Part shown: piece by piece, positions 53,412 to 61,962 of the stretch
Position numbering within the stretch: the first letter of the stretch is position 1
Layout: the number at the start of each line of letters is the position of its first letter
From: Verrucomicrobiia bacterium
GTDB taxonomy: Bacteria; Verrucomicrobiota; Verrucomicrobiia; Limisphaerales; DASXHY01
DNA: 64,000 bases
Assembly (NCBI GenBank): GCA_035629175.1
Contig: DASPIL010000018.1
Location: forward strand, 1-64,000
Reading direction: 5' to 3'
Notes under the pieces: model-generated
Databases searched by the model: none
The model's input: the letters and a program-made list of their open reading frames with translations, nothing else
Told to the model about the DNA's origin: nothing
Made by a program: the position numbers and the translations under genes

Positions 53412-54221
53412 TCAAATCGTCTGGCTCAGGTAGCCGCCGTCCACCCGAAGATCTGTTCCCGTGACGAACCCGCTCGCCTTTGAGCTGGCCAGGAAAACTG
53501 CAGCCCCAATCAGTTCGGAAGGATCGCCGAAACGATTCATGGGCGTGTGGCCAAGAATGCACTTCGTGCGCGCGGTGGGGGAACCGTCGTCGTTGAACAG
53601 CAGCTTGCGGTTTTGTTCTGCGGGAAAAAACCCCGGCGTGATGGTGTTCACGCGGACTCCCTTCTGCGCCCATTCACGGGCGAGGAACAGCGACAGATTC
53701 AGGACCGCGGCCTTCGCTGCAGAATAGGTCACCACCCGCGAGAGTGGCAGATGGGCTGACACGCTCGCAATATTGATGATGCTTCCCTTCCCGCGCGCGA
53801 CCATGGCCGGGCCAAACTCCTGGCATGGGAGAAACACGCCGCCCACGAGATTGAGGTCAAAGTTCGAGTGCCAGGCTTCCAACGGAATGTTTTCGAATGG
53901 ATTATCCGCAGTGACGGTTACCTTGGGATCATTGCCGCCAGCCGCATTGACAAGGATTGTCGGCGCGCCAAAAGTCTTCACGATCGCATCGTGTGCGGCT
54001 TTCAGACTGTCGCGCTGGATGGCATCGGCGCAGAAGAACGCCGCCTTGCCCTTCTTGGCTTCGATGGCTTTGACGCGTGATTCGCCTCGTTCAGCGTTGC
54101 GACCCATCACCGCCACCGCGGCCCCGGCCTGGGCAAGGCCTTCAGCAATTGCGCCCCCAAGGGCACCCGTGGCTCCGATGACAACCGCAACTTCGCCGGA
54201 AAGATCAAATAAGTTCGTCAT
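53412..54221 (-). CDS. SDR-family dehydrogenase (D-mannonate oxidoreductase-like)
   Basis: 269 residues. Cofactor loop G-A-T-G-A-L-G-G (residues 16-23), N-A-A-G-G near 90, catalytic Ser in I-N-I-A-S-V-S and Y-S-A-A-K (Tyr/Lys near 167-171), P-G-F-F-P-A-E-Q near 195. D-G-G-Y-L at the C-terminus completes the classical SDR. The stretch T-P-G-F-F-P-A-E-Q-N-R-K-L resembles SDR-type D-mannonate/D-fructuronate reductases, which would point to uronate use, in line with the GH5 enzyme; this assignment is tentative. No uronate operon is around. Confidence 0.85.
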   Translation of the reverse strand: MTNLFDLSGEVAVVIGATGALGGAIAEGLAQAGAAVAVMGRNAERGESRVKAIEAKKGKAAFFCADAIQRDSLKAAHDAIVKTFGAPTILVNAAGGNDPKVTVTADNPFENIPLEAWHSNFDLNLVGGVFLPCQEFGPAMVARGKGSIINIASVSAHLPLSRVVTYSAAKAAVLNLSLFLAREWAQKGVRVNTITPGFFPAEQNRKLLFNDDGSPTARTKCILGHTPMNRFGDPSELIGAAVFLASSKASGFVTGTDLRVDGGYLSQTI

Positions 54222-54286
54222 GGGCGGCGATTGTGGGAGAAAGGCCGCCGCGGTTGAAGCTAATTTGTCGCCTTCGGCGGCAGGTT

Positions 54287-56575
54287 TCAGGAACGCGATT
54301 CCTGCAACAGCCGGATGATCAACTCGGCTCCATCCCTCATGTCGTACGGCTTCGACAGCACGCTCGCCTTCAATTCGTCCAGACGCGTGCGCGCCACGTC
54401 ATCCAGGTAGCCTGAAGCCAGCACGATCTTCATGTGCGGCCAGCGCTGGACAACCTGCTCGATCAGCTCAATGCCGTTCATTCCCGGCATGCTATAATCC
54501 GTGAACAACAGGTCGACGGGCTCGGGGGTCGATTCAAGCACACTCAGGGCTTCAGCGCCGCTGCTGGCGACAAGGACTTCGAACCCTGCAGCCTGCAGGA
54601 AGCTGCGTGTGAAATCGCGCAGCAGGTCCAGGTCATCGACCACCAGCACGCGCCCGGTACCCTGCGCCAGTTGCTGGTGATTTGGAGCCGGCGTGTCTGC
54701 AACTGCCTCACGCACCACGGGAAAATAGAGGTGAAATGTCGTGCCATGACCGGGAACGCTGTCCACTTCGACAAACCCTCCCGCTTCCGTGAGGACACGC
54801 TGAACGATGGATAAACCGAGGCCCGTCCCCCGCCCTTTTTCTTTGGTCGTGAAGAACGGCTCAAAGACGCGATCGAGAAGTTCGCGCGGAATTCCTGAAC
54901 CCGTATCGCTGACATTGCAGCACGCAAACTCAGCATCCTCCGGCAGTTTGTGCTGCTGGCGCTGGGCCGCGGAGAGTTGCACCACCGTGTTTGTGATCGA
55001 CAGCCGCCCGCCGTCCGGCATTGCATCCTGCGCGTTCACGCAGAGGTTCAGCAAGGCCTGGTTCGCGCGGGTGGGATCAATCTTGATTGGAACCGCCTCG
55101 GGCGAGGGCACCAGTTCAAGCGTGACATTTCCCCGCAGGGTCCGGCGCGCAAGCTGGCTCGCTTCGTGAATCACCTGGTTCAGGTCGATCACCGAATTCT
55201 TCTCCTCGGTGTTGCGGCTGAACGTCAGCAACTGCTGCGTGATTTCGGAAGCGCGGGAGGCGGCAATACTGATTTGCTCCGCACAGTGGTGAAGTGCCGG
55301 CGTTTCATGGAGCTGCAGCAGCAGCAGCCCAACGTTGCCGCGAATCGCCTGCAGCAGGTTGTTGAAATCGTGCGCCACACCTGCCGCAAGGGTGCCGATG
55401 ATCTCCATCTTCTGCGATTGAAACAGCTGGCTCTGCAGCTGGTGATAATGCGTCTGGTCGGAAATGCTGCAGATAAGCCCGCGGACTTCCCGGTTGTGGA
55501 CGAGCGGCGAAATCTTGAGGATCCAGTGCCTTTCATCGGGCGAGGCATACTGATCCTCCTGCGCCTCTCCCGTCGCAAGCACCTGCCTGAACAGGCCCTC
55601 CAGCTCGGCCCGCCGTTCTGGCGCAGGCACGTAGTCGAGCAGCAGGCGCCCCATCTCCGGAGCACCCTCCACCCGGATCCCGCCATGCTCCTCCGGCATC
55701 CGCCGCCACCCATCATTGGCGTGGGTCAGGCGGAACTCGCGGTCCACGGTGTAGATCGTCGAATCGAGCGACGTCAAAATGCTGTGGATGAAATCGGATT
55801 CCAGCCGCAGTTCCTGCTCGAGCCGCAGGCGGTCGGTGATGTCACGCTCACACGCCACATATCCCATGAACCCTCCCGCCATGTCAGATATGGGCGAAAT
55901 CGTCGCTTCAACCGGGTAGCGCGTACCATCGTGACGCACGTTCGAGAGAACGCCCATCCACTCGTGTCCTTCTCGAACCGTCTCCTGGTAACTTGCAATT
56001 TTCGATTGCTCTTCGGGAGCTCGCAGAAAGGCGTCGCTCCGGCCCAGCACATCTTCAATGGAATAGCCGGTGTGAATCTGGAAAGCCGGGTTGACGAATG
56101 CGATCCGGCAGTCTGCGTCCGTGATGAAAAAAACCTCGGGCGTTGAATCGATTGCGGTAACAAGGCGCCGTACGTGAGATTCCAGCCGCATGCGGCGGCT
56201 CGCATCGCGGAACACTACGAGAAGCCGCCCATCCTCAAGGGGTGTAAGTTCCAGGTCGATCGGGCTGCAACTCGCGCCGCCCGTCGCAATCAACACCGAG
56301 TAAAGCATCTCGGGTTGCGGAAACGAACGCGCGGTGAGCTGTCGAATGTGTTTTTCCGCCGCCGCCGAAACAATGTTGAAGAGGTTCAACGCGGCGGCGT
56401 CGGCCGCCTTCAGCAGGCGAACCGCGCGGGGATTCAGAAACTCGACCTGTCCGTCGTGACGGCAGACCATCTGGGCGTCCTGCGAGGCATCGAACAGATT
56501 CTTCCACAGGTGTGCTGAGGAATGGGGCGCGGATTTTCCTTCCGCAGAACCCGGGATTGAAGCCGGCGAATCCAT
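54287..56575 (-). CDS. Hybrid PAS sensor histidine kinase
   Basis: 762 residues from the ATG at 56575 (a TTG nine bases upstream is an alternative). No membrane helix. Three PAS-like domains: about 22-128, 137-255 ([16 protein letters not shown]) and 262-385. The HisKA H-box is [12 protein letters not shown] (phospho-His near 402). HATPase has [12 protein letters not shown] and [10 protein letters not shown]-terminal receiver (about 640-755) has V-V-D-D-L and [10 protein letters not shown]. All key residues are present. It lies 2 bases after the HD-GYP response regulator gene and is the last of a three-gene signalling run. Confidence 0.94.
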   Translation of the reverse strand: MDSPASIPGSAEGKSAPHSSAHLWKNLFDASQDAQMVCRHDGQVEFLNPRAVRLLKAADAAALNLFNIVSAAAEKHIRQLTARSFPQPEMLYSVLIATGGASCSPIDLELTPLEDGRLLVVFRDASRRMRLESHVRRLVTAIDSTPEVFFITDADCRIAFVNPAFQIHTGYSIEDVLGRSDAFLRAPEEQSKIASYQETVREGHEWMGVLSNVRHDGTRYPVEATISPISDMAGGFMGYVACERDITDRLRLEQELRLESDFIHSILTSLDSTIYTVDREFRLTHANDGWRRMPEEHGGIRVEGAPEMGRLLLDYVPAPERRAELEGLFRQVLATGEAQEDQYASPDERHWILKISPLVHNREVRGLICSISDQTHYHQLQSQLFQSQKMEIIGTLAAGVAHDFNNLLQAIRGNVGLLLLQLHETPALHHCAEQISIAASRASEITQQLLTFSRNTEEKNSVIDLNQVIHEASQLARRTLRGNVTLELVPSPEAVPIKIDPTRANQALLNLCVNAQDAMPDGGRLSITNTVVQLSAAQRQQHKLPEDAEFACCNVSDTGSGIPRELLDRVFEPFFTTKEKGRGTGLGLSIVQRVLTEAGGFVEVDSVPGHGTTFHLYFPVVREAVADTPAPNHQQLAQGTGRVLVVDDLDLLRDFTRSFLQAAGFEVLVASSGAEALSVLESTPEPVDLLFTDYSMPGMNGIELIEQVVQRWPHMKIVLASGYLDDVARTRLDELKASVLSKPYDMRDGAELIIRLLQESRS

Positions 56576-56577
56576 GT

Positions 56578-57864
56578 TCAGCAATAGACCACGAGCGATT
56601 GGGTGATTGGCTGCACCCGGTTGTGATTCAGCAGTTTCTCGATGTAAGTCGCGTTCAGTTGCTGTCCTTCGGGAACGAGGAGAAGCCCGTTTGCCGTGTA
56701 GATTCCCCGTGCCAGGACCATGCCAGGCCGCAGTTCCGAGAGCAGGATTTCGCGTTCCTTTCGGGGCAGCGGCGCAAGTGGAATGGCTTTGAGCAACGCC
56801 CGTACTGCTTCGGGATCAAACGCGGAGCCCGATTGCACCTTGATTTCCTCCAGGGCATCGCCGCGGTTCAGGTCGCTCGATTCAAAAGCAACGGCCACAT
56901 TCAACAGCCGCGCAAGCCACGGAATATTTTCGCCCGCCAACTCGTCGGGAAACCCGGTGCCGTCAAAACGCTCGTGATGGGCGCGAATCACTTTGCCAAT
57001 CTCCTCCGTGCCGTGGCCCAGCGCAGTGAGTTCCTGTCCCAGGATCGGATGCTGCTGGATGAGCGCGCGTTCGCCAGGATCCAGCGAGCTCGGATTATCC
57101 TGCCACCGCCGGATCAACTGGCGCGATAACCCGACCATTCCAATATCGTGAAGAAGCGCGGCAGCATCCAGCACCCGCCGCTCGTCACTCGACAGATTTG
57201 CAGCCGTCGCCATCGAGCGGCACAACTGCGCCACTCGGCGCGCCTGATTTCCCAGCGTGGGATAAAACGTCTGCATCGTGTGCAGGCTCAGTTCCATCGA
57301 GCGCAGCAGCGTGGCCTCCAGCGCCTGGTTCATGCTCGTGAGCTGCTGGTTCTGCTGCGCCACGAGCTTTACCTGCTGCTCGAGCGAACGATTCAATTCA
57401 ATCAATTGTTCGTTCATCGCCTGGGTCGCGGCATTCAGGCGTGCGTTCTGCCGTGTCAGGTCGTATCGCTGAACCGCGTTCTTGATGGTCACCAGCAGTT
57501 CCTCGCGAAGCCACGGCTTGACGATGAACCGATAAATTTCCCCTTTGTTAATCGCCTCGATGACTGTGTCCAGGCTAAGCACCGCCGTGATCAGGATCCG
57601 CGACGCGACAGGCTGGATCTCCCGCGCCTGCGCCAGCAAATCCAATCCCATCATTCGAGGCATCCGCTGGTCGGAGATGATCACCGAGAATTCCTTCCGC
57701 CGCAGCTCAGCCAGTGCCTCTTCGGGATCCGACGTCGTGACGACATCATAATTTTCGCGCCGCAACGTTTCAAATAGCGCCACCAAAATGATCTCCTCGT
57801 CGTCGATGACCAGGATGCGATGCTGTTCGGGCGGCGTTTCCTGTGGTGCTGCGGGGTGATTCAT
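56578..57864 (-). CDS. Response regulator with HD-GYP-type output
   Basis: 428 residues. Receiver domain about 14-130: I-D-D-E-E acidic pair, phospho-Asp in V-I-I-S-D-Q-R-M-P near 61. A coiled-coil linker runs at about 135-195. The HD domain has A-A-L-L-H-D-I-G-M near 235 and H-H-E-R-F-D-G-T-G-F-P near 300; the canonical motif is H-H-E-x-x-D-G-x-G-Y-P, so Tyr is replaced by Phe. HD-GYP proteins hydrolyse cyclic di-GMP and thereby favour motility; activity here is likely but not certain. It lies between two PAS kinases, downstream of the flagellar genes. Confidence 0.93.
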   Translation of the reverse strand: MNHPAAPQETPPEQHRILVIDDEEIILVALFETLRRENYDVVTTSDPEEALAELRRKEFSVIISDQRMPRMMGLDLLAQAREIQPVASRILITAVLSLDTVIEAINKGEIYRFIVKPWLREELLVTIKNAVQRYDLTRQNARLNAATQAMNEQLIELNRSLEQQVKLVAQQNQQLTSMNQALEATLLRSMELSLHTMQTFYPTLGNQARRVAQLCRSMATAANLSSDERRVLDAAALLHDIGMVGLSRQLIRRWQDNPSSLDPGERALIQQHPILGQELTALGHGTEEIGKVIRAHHERFDGTGFPDELAGENIPWLARLLNVAVAFESSDLNRGDALEEIKVQSGSAFDPEAVRALLKAIPLAPLPRKEREILLSELRPGMVLARGIYTANGLLLVPEGQQLNATYIEKLLNHNRVQPITQSLVVYC

Positions 57865-57870
57865 GAAAGG

Positions 57871-59856
57871 TCAGGTGCGCGCCAGAACGGATCGGATGCG
57901 CGAGATGACTTCGTGCGTTTGGAGGTCGTGCGGCAACATGGCGTCAACCTGCTGCAGCATGGCTGTGTCGAACTCATCCTGATTGCAACCGAGGATCGCA
58001 AGGAAGGTTTTGACGGGCAGTTTCTCGAACTGGATGCGCTGCAACAACGCCGCGTCCTCCCGGCGCATGGCCGAGGAAAGCAGGATTACCCCGCTGAATC
58101 CGTAGTCGGGCGAGTGAAGGGCTTCGACGGCGTCGTATTCCGATGCAGCCGGAACCGCGTAAAAACCATTCGATCGGAGCAATTCCTCGAACCGCCGCCG
58201 CGCTTCGCCCGGCTGGCCCACAACGAGCATGGTATGGCGGGTGGCCGGCGCGGCCTCCTGCACCTGCTGCGTCTCTGAAAAGTCCGCCTGTGAAAACCAC
58301 AGGTGAAACGTTGTTCCTCCTTGATCGCGGGTTTCGACTGCTATTGCAATTCCGTGGCGCTCGACGAACAACCGCGCGTTGTAGAGCCCGAGGCCTGAGC
58401 CTTTTCCCAGCGGCTTGGTGGTGAAGAACGGATCGAAAATGGAATGCAGATAACATCCGGGAATCCCGGCGCCAGTATCCTGGACGGAGAGACAAACAAG
58501 CGGTGCGCGCGGAAAATCTCCCACCATCGGCCGCATGCCCGCCGGCGCCTCAGCGTGCGTGGTGGTCCGAAACGTCAGCGAGCCGCCGTTGCTCATGGCA
58601 TCGGCCGCGTTCAATGCGAGGTTCACGATCACCTGGCGCAACTCGACCGCATCGACGTAAATTGGCAGCTGCCCTTCCGCCAGTTCCGAACCAAGCCGCA
58701 CGCGCCGGCTCAACACCTTCTGCAGGACCTGGCTCAATTCGTTCACCACCTCGTTGAGATCGTGGTAGTTGCGGTCGCCCGGCTTGCCCTGGTGCAGCTG
58801 CCGAATCCGATGCGCGAGATCGCTGGCTTGTCCCGCAGTGCTTCGGATGAGGCTCAACCCGCTGCGCAGCGATTCGTTGCCGCCAAACTCCTGTTCGAAG
58901 GTTTCCGATAACGCAACGATCCCGGTCATGATGTTGCAGAAATCATGCGCCAATCCCATCGTGAGCGTGCCCAGGTTTTCCTTCCACGACATGTTCAGCA
59001 ACCGCCGCTCCGCGATCGTTTGCCGCGTGATGTCGAGCCAGATGCCTTCAAACCCCAGAAGCAGGCCGTTGTCGCTGTGAACCGGTTGTCGATGTTCCCA
59101 AAGGTAGGTGACGCGGCCGGTTTCGATGTGGCGGATGCGATACGTGCTCGTGATGCCCGCGGGATTTGCGTCAATGTTCGCGAGCCGTTCCATCAGGGCA
59201 TCCGTGTCGGCCTCATGCACCACCTGCCAGAAATATTTTGAGGAACGCCGCCATTCCGGCGCGGGCACGCCCGTGAGATCCTCAATCTTGGGGCTCACGA
59301 ACGCGAAGCTGAAGTCGGGCCGCTGGCTGAAGATGATGCCGGGCCAGCGGTGCATCAGGTTATCGAGCTGCGCTTCGGCGCGCACGAGGCGGTTGAACAC
59401 GGCGTGCGTCGCGGCCCGGCCCCACAAGGCTTCAGGAAACGCTTCCTCAAGATCCCGCACAGGCGGGAGCACGGATTCCAGCCTCACAAACCGAATCGCC
59501 TCGTGGCAGGCCACTTCAATCCCAATGCGTTGGGCGCCAATCGCGGTGCGGGCGGAGAGTTCAAGCCGATCAAACGGCTCCTGCCGCGAAAAAAATTGTT
59601 CGAGCGGCGCTTTCCAATCGGGAAAGTGGCGTCCGATGCACCGCGCAAGGCTGTCTCCTTTCAACTCGTTCGCACTCGCGCCAATCCAGAGCGCCAGTGA
59701 TTCGTTGATCGAAAGGATTCTGCCAGATGCGTCCAGCGTGGCGGCTCCCGCATTAAGCCATTGAGGCTCTGAAACATGGGCAGGCGCAGCGATTGTTTCT
59801 GCGGCTTCGGGAGAAACGGCGGGTTCGTTCTGTCGAGTACAATCGGAGACGCTCAT
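57871..59856 (-). CDS. PAS histidine kinase with degenerate receiver-like C-terminus
   Basis: 661 residues from the ATG at 59856; a TTG start at 59868 is in frame but weaker. PAS-like domain 1 about 30-130, domain 2 about 160-285 (F-A-F-V-S-P-K-I-E-D-L-T-G). H-box G-L-A-H-D-F-C-N-I-M-T-G (His near 304). N-box L-N-A-A-D-A-M and G-S-G-L-G-L-Y-N complete the HATPase. The last 120 residues have the shape of a receiver, but the acidic pair is replaced (V-V-G-Q-P) and the phospho-Asp position reads I-L-L-S-S, so it cannot be phosphorylated. It starts the signalling run, 6 bases upstream of the HD-GYP gene. Confidence 0.92.
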   Translation of the reverse strand: MSVSDCTRQNEPAVSPEAAETIAAPAHVSEPQWLNAGAATLDASGRILSINESLALWIGASANELKGDSLARCIGRHFPDWKAPLEQFFSRQEPFDRLELSARTAIGAQRIGIEVACHEAIRFVRLESVLPPVRDLEEAFPEALWGRAATHAVFNRLVRAEAQLDNLMHRWPGIIFSQRPDFSFAFVSPKIEDLTGVPAPEWRRSSKYFWQVVHEADTDALMERLANIDANPAGITSTYRIRHIETGRVTYLWEHRQPVHSDNGLLLGFEGIWLDITRQTIAERRLLNMSWKENLGTLTMGLAHDFCNIMTGIVALSETFEQEFGGNESLRSGLSLIRSTAGQASDLAHRIRQLHQGKPGDRNYHDLNEVVNELSQVLQKVLSRRVRLGSELAEGQLPIYVDAVELRQVIVNLALNAADAMSNGGSLTFRTTTHAEAPAGMRPMVGDFPRAPLVCLSVQDTGAGIPGCYLHSIFDPFFTTKPLGKGSGLGLYNARLFVERHGIAIAVETRDQGGTTFHLWFSQADFSETQQVQEAAPATRHTMLVVGQPGEARRRFEELLRSNGFYAVPAASEYDAVEALHSPDYGFSGVILLSSAMRREDAALLQRIQFEKLPVKTFLAILGCNQDEFDTAMLQQVDAMLPHDLQTHEVISRIRSVLART

Positions 59857-60094
59857 AGGTTTGCGCAACCTGGCCGACTTTCTGCCAACATAAGCAGTAA
59901 CATGGCACCTGGCTATGCCACGAGCACCCCAGGACTACGAGTGCGGCAATTGCGCCGGCCGATTCTCTGAACTGGCGCTGTAAAGACTTATACAGAGGCC
60001 GTTTGCATGGAAGCAAGAGCAAAGCCGGAAGCGGAAAGGCGGCGTCGGTGATGGCCTGATGCCGCAGTCTCCCGGGCATCAAAGCCGCGTGGGA
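59857..60094. other. 238-base gap before the signalling genes
   Basis: Between the FliT-like stop and the kinase start. It has several inverted words, for example TGGCA and TGCCA at about 59902-59920, and further complementary pairs, suggesting RNA structure in the kinase leader. I found no match to a riboswitch consensus that I trust, and no convincing gene. Confidence 0.45.
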
Positions 60095-60487
60095 TCAGGA
60101 GAACGAGGTCCACGCCGAACCGTGAACGGGCGCATAGGAACGTTGAACCTGCCGCAGGGTGGCTCCAGCCTGTTGCATCGCCGACCATTCAGAATCAGCG
60201 GCGGCGCGGACCTCCCCAAGCCATGAACTGTTTCTCCGCTCAAGCTCAATCAGCTCGCCAATGACGGAGCGCAGGCTGTTCTCCTGGCCAGTCAGGTCTG
60301 GGCCTGCCAGGTGCCATTCGGCCCGGGCTTCCTGGGTCCAGCGGATGATCTCGGGTTGCAGGGCTTGCAAGGCCTCCTGGCAGCGCTGCACGCCTGTCCA
60401 ATTTGCCGCACGAATGGCTTCACCTTCCTGTTCCGCCAGGTGACGCCACTTCTCGTAGCCTTGAAACAATAGATCCTCAGCGCTCAT
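60095..60487 (-). CDS. FliT/FlgN-like helical protein
   Basis: 130 residues, predicted almost wholly helical (L-L-F-Q-G-Y-E-K-W-R-H-L-A-E-Q-E-G-E-A-I, then L-R-S-V-I-G-E-L-I-E-L-E-R-R-N-S-S-W). Size, composition and position right behind fliS fit a flagellar export chaperone of the FliT/FlgN type, which protects hook-filament or cap proteins. No sequence signature proves it. The start codon lies 7 bases after the fliS stop. Confidence 0.5.
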   Translation of the reverse strand: MSAEDLLFQGYEKWRHLAEQEGEAIRAANWTGVQRCQEALQALQPEIIRWTQEARAEWHLAGPDLTGQENSLRSVIGELIELERRNSSWLGEVRAAADSEWSAMQQAGATLRQVQRSYAPVHGSAWTSFS

Positions 60488-60494
60488 GAATCAT

Positions 60495-60929
60495 TTACGC
60501 AGTTGCCAGCGCGGACGTCTCTGACGCACCGATGGAAACGTGGGCCTGCCCGCTGAGCATGGCTGCCCAGGCGTCGCGCAGCACGGTGATGTGACGGATG
60601 ACTTCGCGCACGCCGTCGGGCTGCTTCTGGAGATTGCTTTCCCAGAGGCGGCGGTCGAAATACTCGTACAGATCGCGCAACGTGTTCGCAAACTCACCAC
60701 CGCCCTCCATGTTCAACGCCAGGTTCAGTTCACGGACAATTTCAAGGGCGCGATGAATGTTGTTGTGGACGGTCATGTTTGACTGGGCGGGGTCATCGAT
60801 TTGAAAACCGGCGAGCGCCTGTTCCAGGAACCGCAGAGCGCCATCGTAAAGCATCAGCACAAGCTGGCCGGGAGGAGCGGTTTGGGTTGCAACTTTGCGG
60901 TACGACTTCCAGGGATTGGCTACATGCAT
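60495..60929 (-). CDS. fliS: Flagellar secretion chaperone FliS
   Basis: 144 residues. Y-R-K-V-A-T-Q-T-A-P-P-G-Q-L-V-L-M-L-Y-D-G-A-L-R-F-L near residues 10-34 is the FliS signature; the second and third helices follow (I-H-R-A-L-E-I-V-R-E-L, Y-E-Y-F-D-R-R-L). It binds the disordered C-terminus of flagellin in the cytoplasm and prevents premature polymerisation, delivering it to the type III export apparatus. The flagellin gene lies at the other end of this cluster. It is 15 bases after the small FlgM-like gene. Confidence 0.95.
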   Translation of the reverse strand: MHVANPWKSYRKVATQTAPPGQLVLMLYDGALRFLEQALAGFQIDDPAQSNMTVHNNIHRALEIVRELNLALNMEGGGEFANTLRDLYEYFDRRLWESNLQKQPDGVREVIRHITVLRDAWAAMLSGQAHVSIGASETSALATA

Positions 60930-60944
60930 GGAACAAAAACCGTC

Positions 60945-61202
60945 TTATCTAAGTTTAAGAGCGAGCAGATGTGCGAGGCTGCGAAGGACCTGCTCAGGCG
61001 GATACTGCAAATCTGCGACCAGCATCTTGGCTTTTTCCACCACTTCAGGGCGAACGTCAGGGGCGGCTTTCAACTGGGCTTGCAATGAATCGGACTGCAA
61101 AACCGCAGCGTCTTCTGGCGCCTGCCGGACCCCGCCCGCTTTCGATGCGGGTTGTCCCGGATCGGGTTTCCCGATTCTGTTCATGTTGAACTCTATTTCC
61201 AT
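60945..61202 (-). CDS. Small FlgM-like protein (candidate anti-sigma-28)
   Basis: 85 residues from the ATG at 61202; an internal ATG at 61184 would give the more usual M-N-R-I-G-K start. The N-terminal half is disordered and Pro/Gly/Ala-rich; the C-terminal half, V-R-P-E-V-V-E-K-A-K-M-L-V-A-D-L-Q-Y-P-P-E-Q-V, resembles the FlgM core (V-x-x-x-K-x-x-I-x-x-G-x-Y). FlgM binds sigma-28 and is exported when the hook is complete. Its place beside fliS and fliD supports the idea, but the match is modest. Confidence 0.5.
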   Translation of the reverse strand: MEIEFNMNRIGKPDPGQPASKAGGVRQAPEDAAVLQSDSLQAQLKAAPDVRPEVVEKAKMLVADLQYPPEQVLRSLAHLLALKLR

Positions 61203-61281
61203 TCGGATTCACTCCATCTGGCAGGCTTCGTTTGTTGATTCGCAATCGGGTCGGCAGGCATGCAACTTGAGCAAAATATGC

Positions 61282-61962
61282 TCAGCGTTGAGGCAAGGTT
61301 TCGAGCAACTGTGCCACCGTGAACTGACCGAAAAGTTGCGGCGAATTGCGCATCGCCCAGCGTCCGTCCGTTGCGACATGATGAAGGTGTTCCTGCTGAT
61401 ACCGGTGCGCGCCTTCGAGCACTGCTTCCTTGCCCCCGTCGAATACTTCGTCGCACGCCCAGAGCACGGTTTGCGTCCGAACATCCACCAGTTTCATCCG
61501 CCAACCCACTGCAAGCGGAGCGTGACCTTTGAAGACAGTAAGTTGCGCAAACAGCACGGCGTCACAACCCGTAGCCTCCTGCACCGCGGTGAAAAAATGG
61601 TGCGGAAGCCATTCCTCGGCCGTCCATGCCGCCTGACCCGTGCGGGCGCGACACACATTGGGCTCCAGCAAAACCGGCTCGAATTTCCCAGTCTTGGCCA
61701 GTTCGGACAAAACCGTGGACCCCAGTTTCTCGCGCCCGTCCAGAAGTGACGGATCACTGGAGGACGACGCAATCGGCAAAACGGCCACACGACGGATTGT
61801 CTCGGGCAGGACGGGAGCTGCTGAATAGATGTTGTCCGGCTTCTCCATCGGGCGTGACAAACCCGGAAGTGATCGACATCCCATGGCCGGGGTTAGGAGA
61901 CACAACAAAGCGATGGTCCACACTCGAGGCTGCAATCGGGATTTCAGACGGACGCTCATCAT
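61282..61962 (-). CDS. Secreted lipoprotein within the flagellar cluster
   Basis: 226 residues. A lipoprotein-like signal peptide ends at T-P-A-M-G-C (Cys near 29). The mature part begins with a flexible segment, then I-R-R-V-A-V-L-P-I near 57-65, a strand typical of CsgG/GNA1162-type and FlgT-like assembly proteins, with G-C-D-A-V-L-F-A-Q-L and W-R-M-K-L-V-D-V-R-T-Q-T-V-L-W following the same fold pattern. It is probably anchored at a membrane. Its ATG overlaps the fliD stop by 4 bases. A role in an outer-membrane ring or in cap or filament assembly is speculative. Confidence 0.75.
   Translation of the reverse strand: MMSVRLKSRLQPRVWTIALLCLLTPAMGCRSLPGLSRPMEKPDNIYSAAPVLPETIRRVAVLPIASSSSDPSLLDGREKLGSTVLSELAKTGKFEPVLLEPNVCRARTGQAAWTAEEWLPHHFFTAVQEATGCDAVLFAQLTVFKGHAPLAVGWRMKLVDVRTQTVLWACDEVFDGGKEAVLEGAHRYQQEHLHHVATDGRWAMRNSPQLFGQFTVAQLLETLPQR

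Noticed and set aside
59895-59920. A sigma-54 (-24/-12) promoter near TGGCAC
   Set aside because: The GG-to-GC distance is one base off on both strands, so the spacing rule fails.
59857-60000. A cyclic-di-GMP (GEMM) riboswitch in the leader of the PAS kinase gene
   Set aside because: Some words resemble the consensus (GCGCAA near GCC, then ATAGCCAGGTGCC), but the invariant GCAAA and tetraloop/receptor positions do not match, so I do not call it.
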